DNA of 64,000 bases from Hyphomicrobiaceae bacterium (GTDB lineage: Bacteria > Pseudomonadota > Alphaproteobacteria > Rhizobiales > Hyphomicrobiaceae). The DNA lies in NCBI GenBank assembly GCA_022842785.1, contig JALHOW010000001.1, positions 124,001-188,000 on the forward strand, read 5' to 3'. Under the pieces are notes generated by a model. It was not told the DNA's origin, searched no databases, and saw only the letters and a program-made list of their open reading frames with translations. Positions 62,876-64,000 of the stretch are shown one piece after another. Made by a program: the position numbers and the translations under genes. Positions within the stretch are counted from its first letter, which is position 1; each line of letters opens with the position of its first letter.

Positions 62876-64000
62876 TTATTCGGCGGCCTGGACGGCGGGC
62901 GCGGTTTCTAGCGGACGCTCGAGCCAATCGACGTTGCTGAGTTTGCGGACGACGACGAACTCGTCGCGGTTCGTCCCGATCGTGCCGTAGTAGTTGAAGC
63001 CATAGGCAAGCTGGACATACCCGCCGATCATGTGGGTCGGCTTCAGCACGGCGCGCGTCACCGAGTTATGGATGCCGCCGCGCTGGCCGGTCATCTCGGA
63101 GCCCGGCACGTTCACGATCTTCTCCTGCGCGTGGTACATGAAGATCGTACCTTCCTTCATGCGCTGAGAGACGACCGCACGCGCCACCAGCGCGCCGTTG
63201 CTGTTGTAGGCCTCAACCCAATCGTTATCGACGATACCCGCCTTGCGCGCGTCGACCTCGGAGAGCCACACGATCGGGCCGCCACGCGACAGCGTCAGCA
63301 TGAGCAGGTTGTCGGTGTAGGTGGAGTGGATGCCCCACTTCTGGTGCGGCGTGATGAAGTTCAGAACGACTTCCTTCTCGCCATTGGGCTTCATGCCCTG
63401 CACCGGCTTGATCGTGCGCAGGTCGACGGGCGGGCGATAGACGCAGAAGCCCTCACCGAAGGCGCGCATCCAGAGGTGATCCTGATAGAGCTGCTGACGG
63501 CCGGTCAGCGTGCGCCATGGGATTAGCTCGTGGACGTTCGTGTATCCGGCGTTGTAGCAAACCTTCTCGCTCTCGAGGCCGGACCAGGTCGGCGCGGAGA
63601 TGATCTTGCGCGGCTGCGCGACCACATCGCGGAAACGGATCTTCTCATCCTCCTTGGGCAGCGCGAGGTGCGCGTGCTCGCGGCCGGTCGTCTTCGAGAG
63701 CGCTTCCCAGGATTTTACGGCGACCTCGCCGTTGGTCTCTGGCGCAAGCATGAGTAGGACTTCCGCCGCATCGATGTCGCTCTCGATGCGCGCCATGCCC
63801 TTGGTCGCGCCCTCCTCGGTCACGACACCGTTGAGATGCTTCAGATGCTCGACCTCGTGCCCGGTCTGCCACGCAATGCCCTTGATGCCGTTGCCGACCT
63901 TCTCCATGAGCGGCCCGAGGGCGGTGAAGCGCTTGTAGAGGTTCGGGTAGTCGCGCTCGACCACGGTCACAGCGGGCATGGTCTTGCCCGGGATCGGCTC
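62876..64000 (-). CDS. narG: Respiratory nitrate reductase alpha subunit, C-terminal part
   Basis: The frame runs off the right edge; about 374 C-terminal residues of the roughly 1,240-residue NarG are present. They contain V-N-L-F-/N-F-I-T-P-H-Q-K-W-G-I-H-S-T-Y-T-D-N, the molybdopterin-binding W-L-S-E-V-D-A-R-K and M-T-G-Q-R-G-G-I-H-N-S-V-T-R-A-V-L-K-P-T-H-M-I-G-G-Y, all standard. NarG reduces nitrate to nitrite facing the cytoplasm. The N-terminal Asp ligand and any narK lie outside the window. Confidence 0.95.
   Translation of the reverse strand, partial: EPIPGKTMPAVTVVERDYPNLYKRFTALGPLMEKVGNGIKGIAWQTGHEVEHLKHLNGVVTEEGATKGMARIESDIDAAEVLLMLAPETNGEVAVKSWEALSKTTGREHAHLALPKEDEKIRFRDVVAQPRKIISAPTWSGLESEKVCYNAGYTNVHELIPWRTLTGRQQLYQDHLWMRAFGEGFCVYRPPVDLRTIKPVQGMKPNGEKEVVLNFITPHQKWGIHSTYTDNLLMLTLSRGGPIVWLSEVDARKAGIVDNDWVEAYNSNGALVARAVVSQRMKEGTIFMYHAQEKIVNVPGSEMTGQRGGIHNSVTRAVLKPTHMIGGYVQLAYGFNYYGTIGTNRDEFVVVRKLSNVDWLERPLETAPAVQAAE

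Overview
This window comes from a high-GC alphaproteobacterium, most likely of the Hyphomicrobiales (Rhizobiales). The reasons are the rsmI-yraN-gshB order, the DUF3597, DUF599 and NnrU/NnrS families, PimC/PimD-like acyl-CoA dehydrogenases of the Rhodopseudomonas type, and a phosphonoacetate hydrolase whose active-site residues sit one position off those of the Sinorhizobium enzyme. Coding density is high. No tRNA, rRNA, CRISPR array, transposase or phage gene was found. The organism appears able to respire nitrate (narGHJI, nnrS, nnrU).

Layout. 1-4.2 kb: rsmI end, yraN, gshB, a 24-codon membrane peptide gene and lepA. 4.3-8.6 kb: ugpBAEC for glycerol-3-phosphate uptake. 8.6-9.4 kb: non-coding, repeat-rich. 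9.5-12.4 kb: SDR, phosphotransferase, DUF6285, SnoaL-like and a small unknown protein. 12.4-18.4 kb: metabolic singletons (enolase-superfamily epimerase, CitE-like lyase, TauE exporter, aldehyde dehydrogenase, DUF599, NnrU). 18.4-23.0 kb, minus strand: rplS-rpsM-rpsK-rpoA-rplQ-trmD, an unusual join of two ribosomal operons. 23.3-28.4 kb: der, DUF3597, a PsiF-like protein, a zinc dehydrogenase and leuC. 28.6-32.8 kb: a pimA-pimC-pimD-like acid activation and dehydrogenation operon. 32.9-37.5 kb: lipoprotein, kptA, bioY, a secreted matrixin-type protease, a class V PLP enzyme and a small anchored protein. 38.0-43.5 kb: an NMT1/TauT-type ABC importer with a MetE-core-like methyltransferase and a LysR regulator. 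43.7-46.0 kb: tex. 46.0-55.9 kb: a phosphonate gene cluster. 56.0-64.0 kb, minus strand: narGHJI with ppiC, a small cysteine-rich protein, carbonic anhydrase, DUF2478 and nnrS.

The most interesting unit is the phosphonate cluster. A LysR regulator faces a co-directional set: a phosphonate-type iron alcohol dehydrogenase, phosphonoacetate hydrolase (phnA), phosphonoacetaldehyde dehydrogenase (phnY), a complete TRAP transporter and a Na/Pi-cotransporter-PhoU protein. There is no phnW transaminase. Read together, the genes suggest import of a hydroxy-phosphonate, probably 2-hydroxyethylphosphonate, by TRAP; two oxidations to phosphonoacetate; cleavage to acetate and phosphate; and disposal of the surplus phosphate by the Na/Pi protein.

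The second notable feature is a modular dispersed intergenic repeat. Two nearly full copies of about 317 bp lie in inverted orientation at 8599-8915 and 19207-19523, and partial modules lie at 795-1003, 9305-9386, 13402-13455 and 34124-34290. One full copy sits exactly at the rplQ/trmD synteny break.
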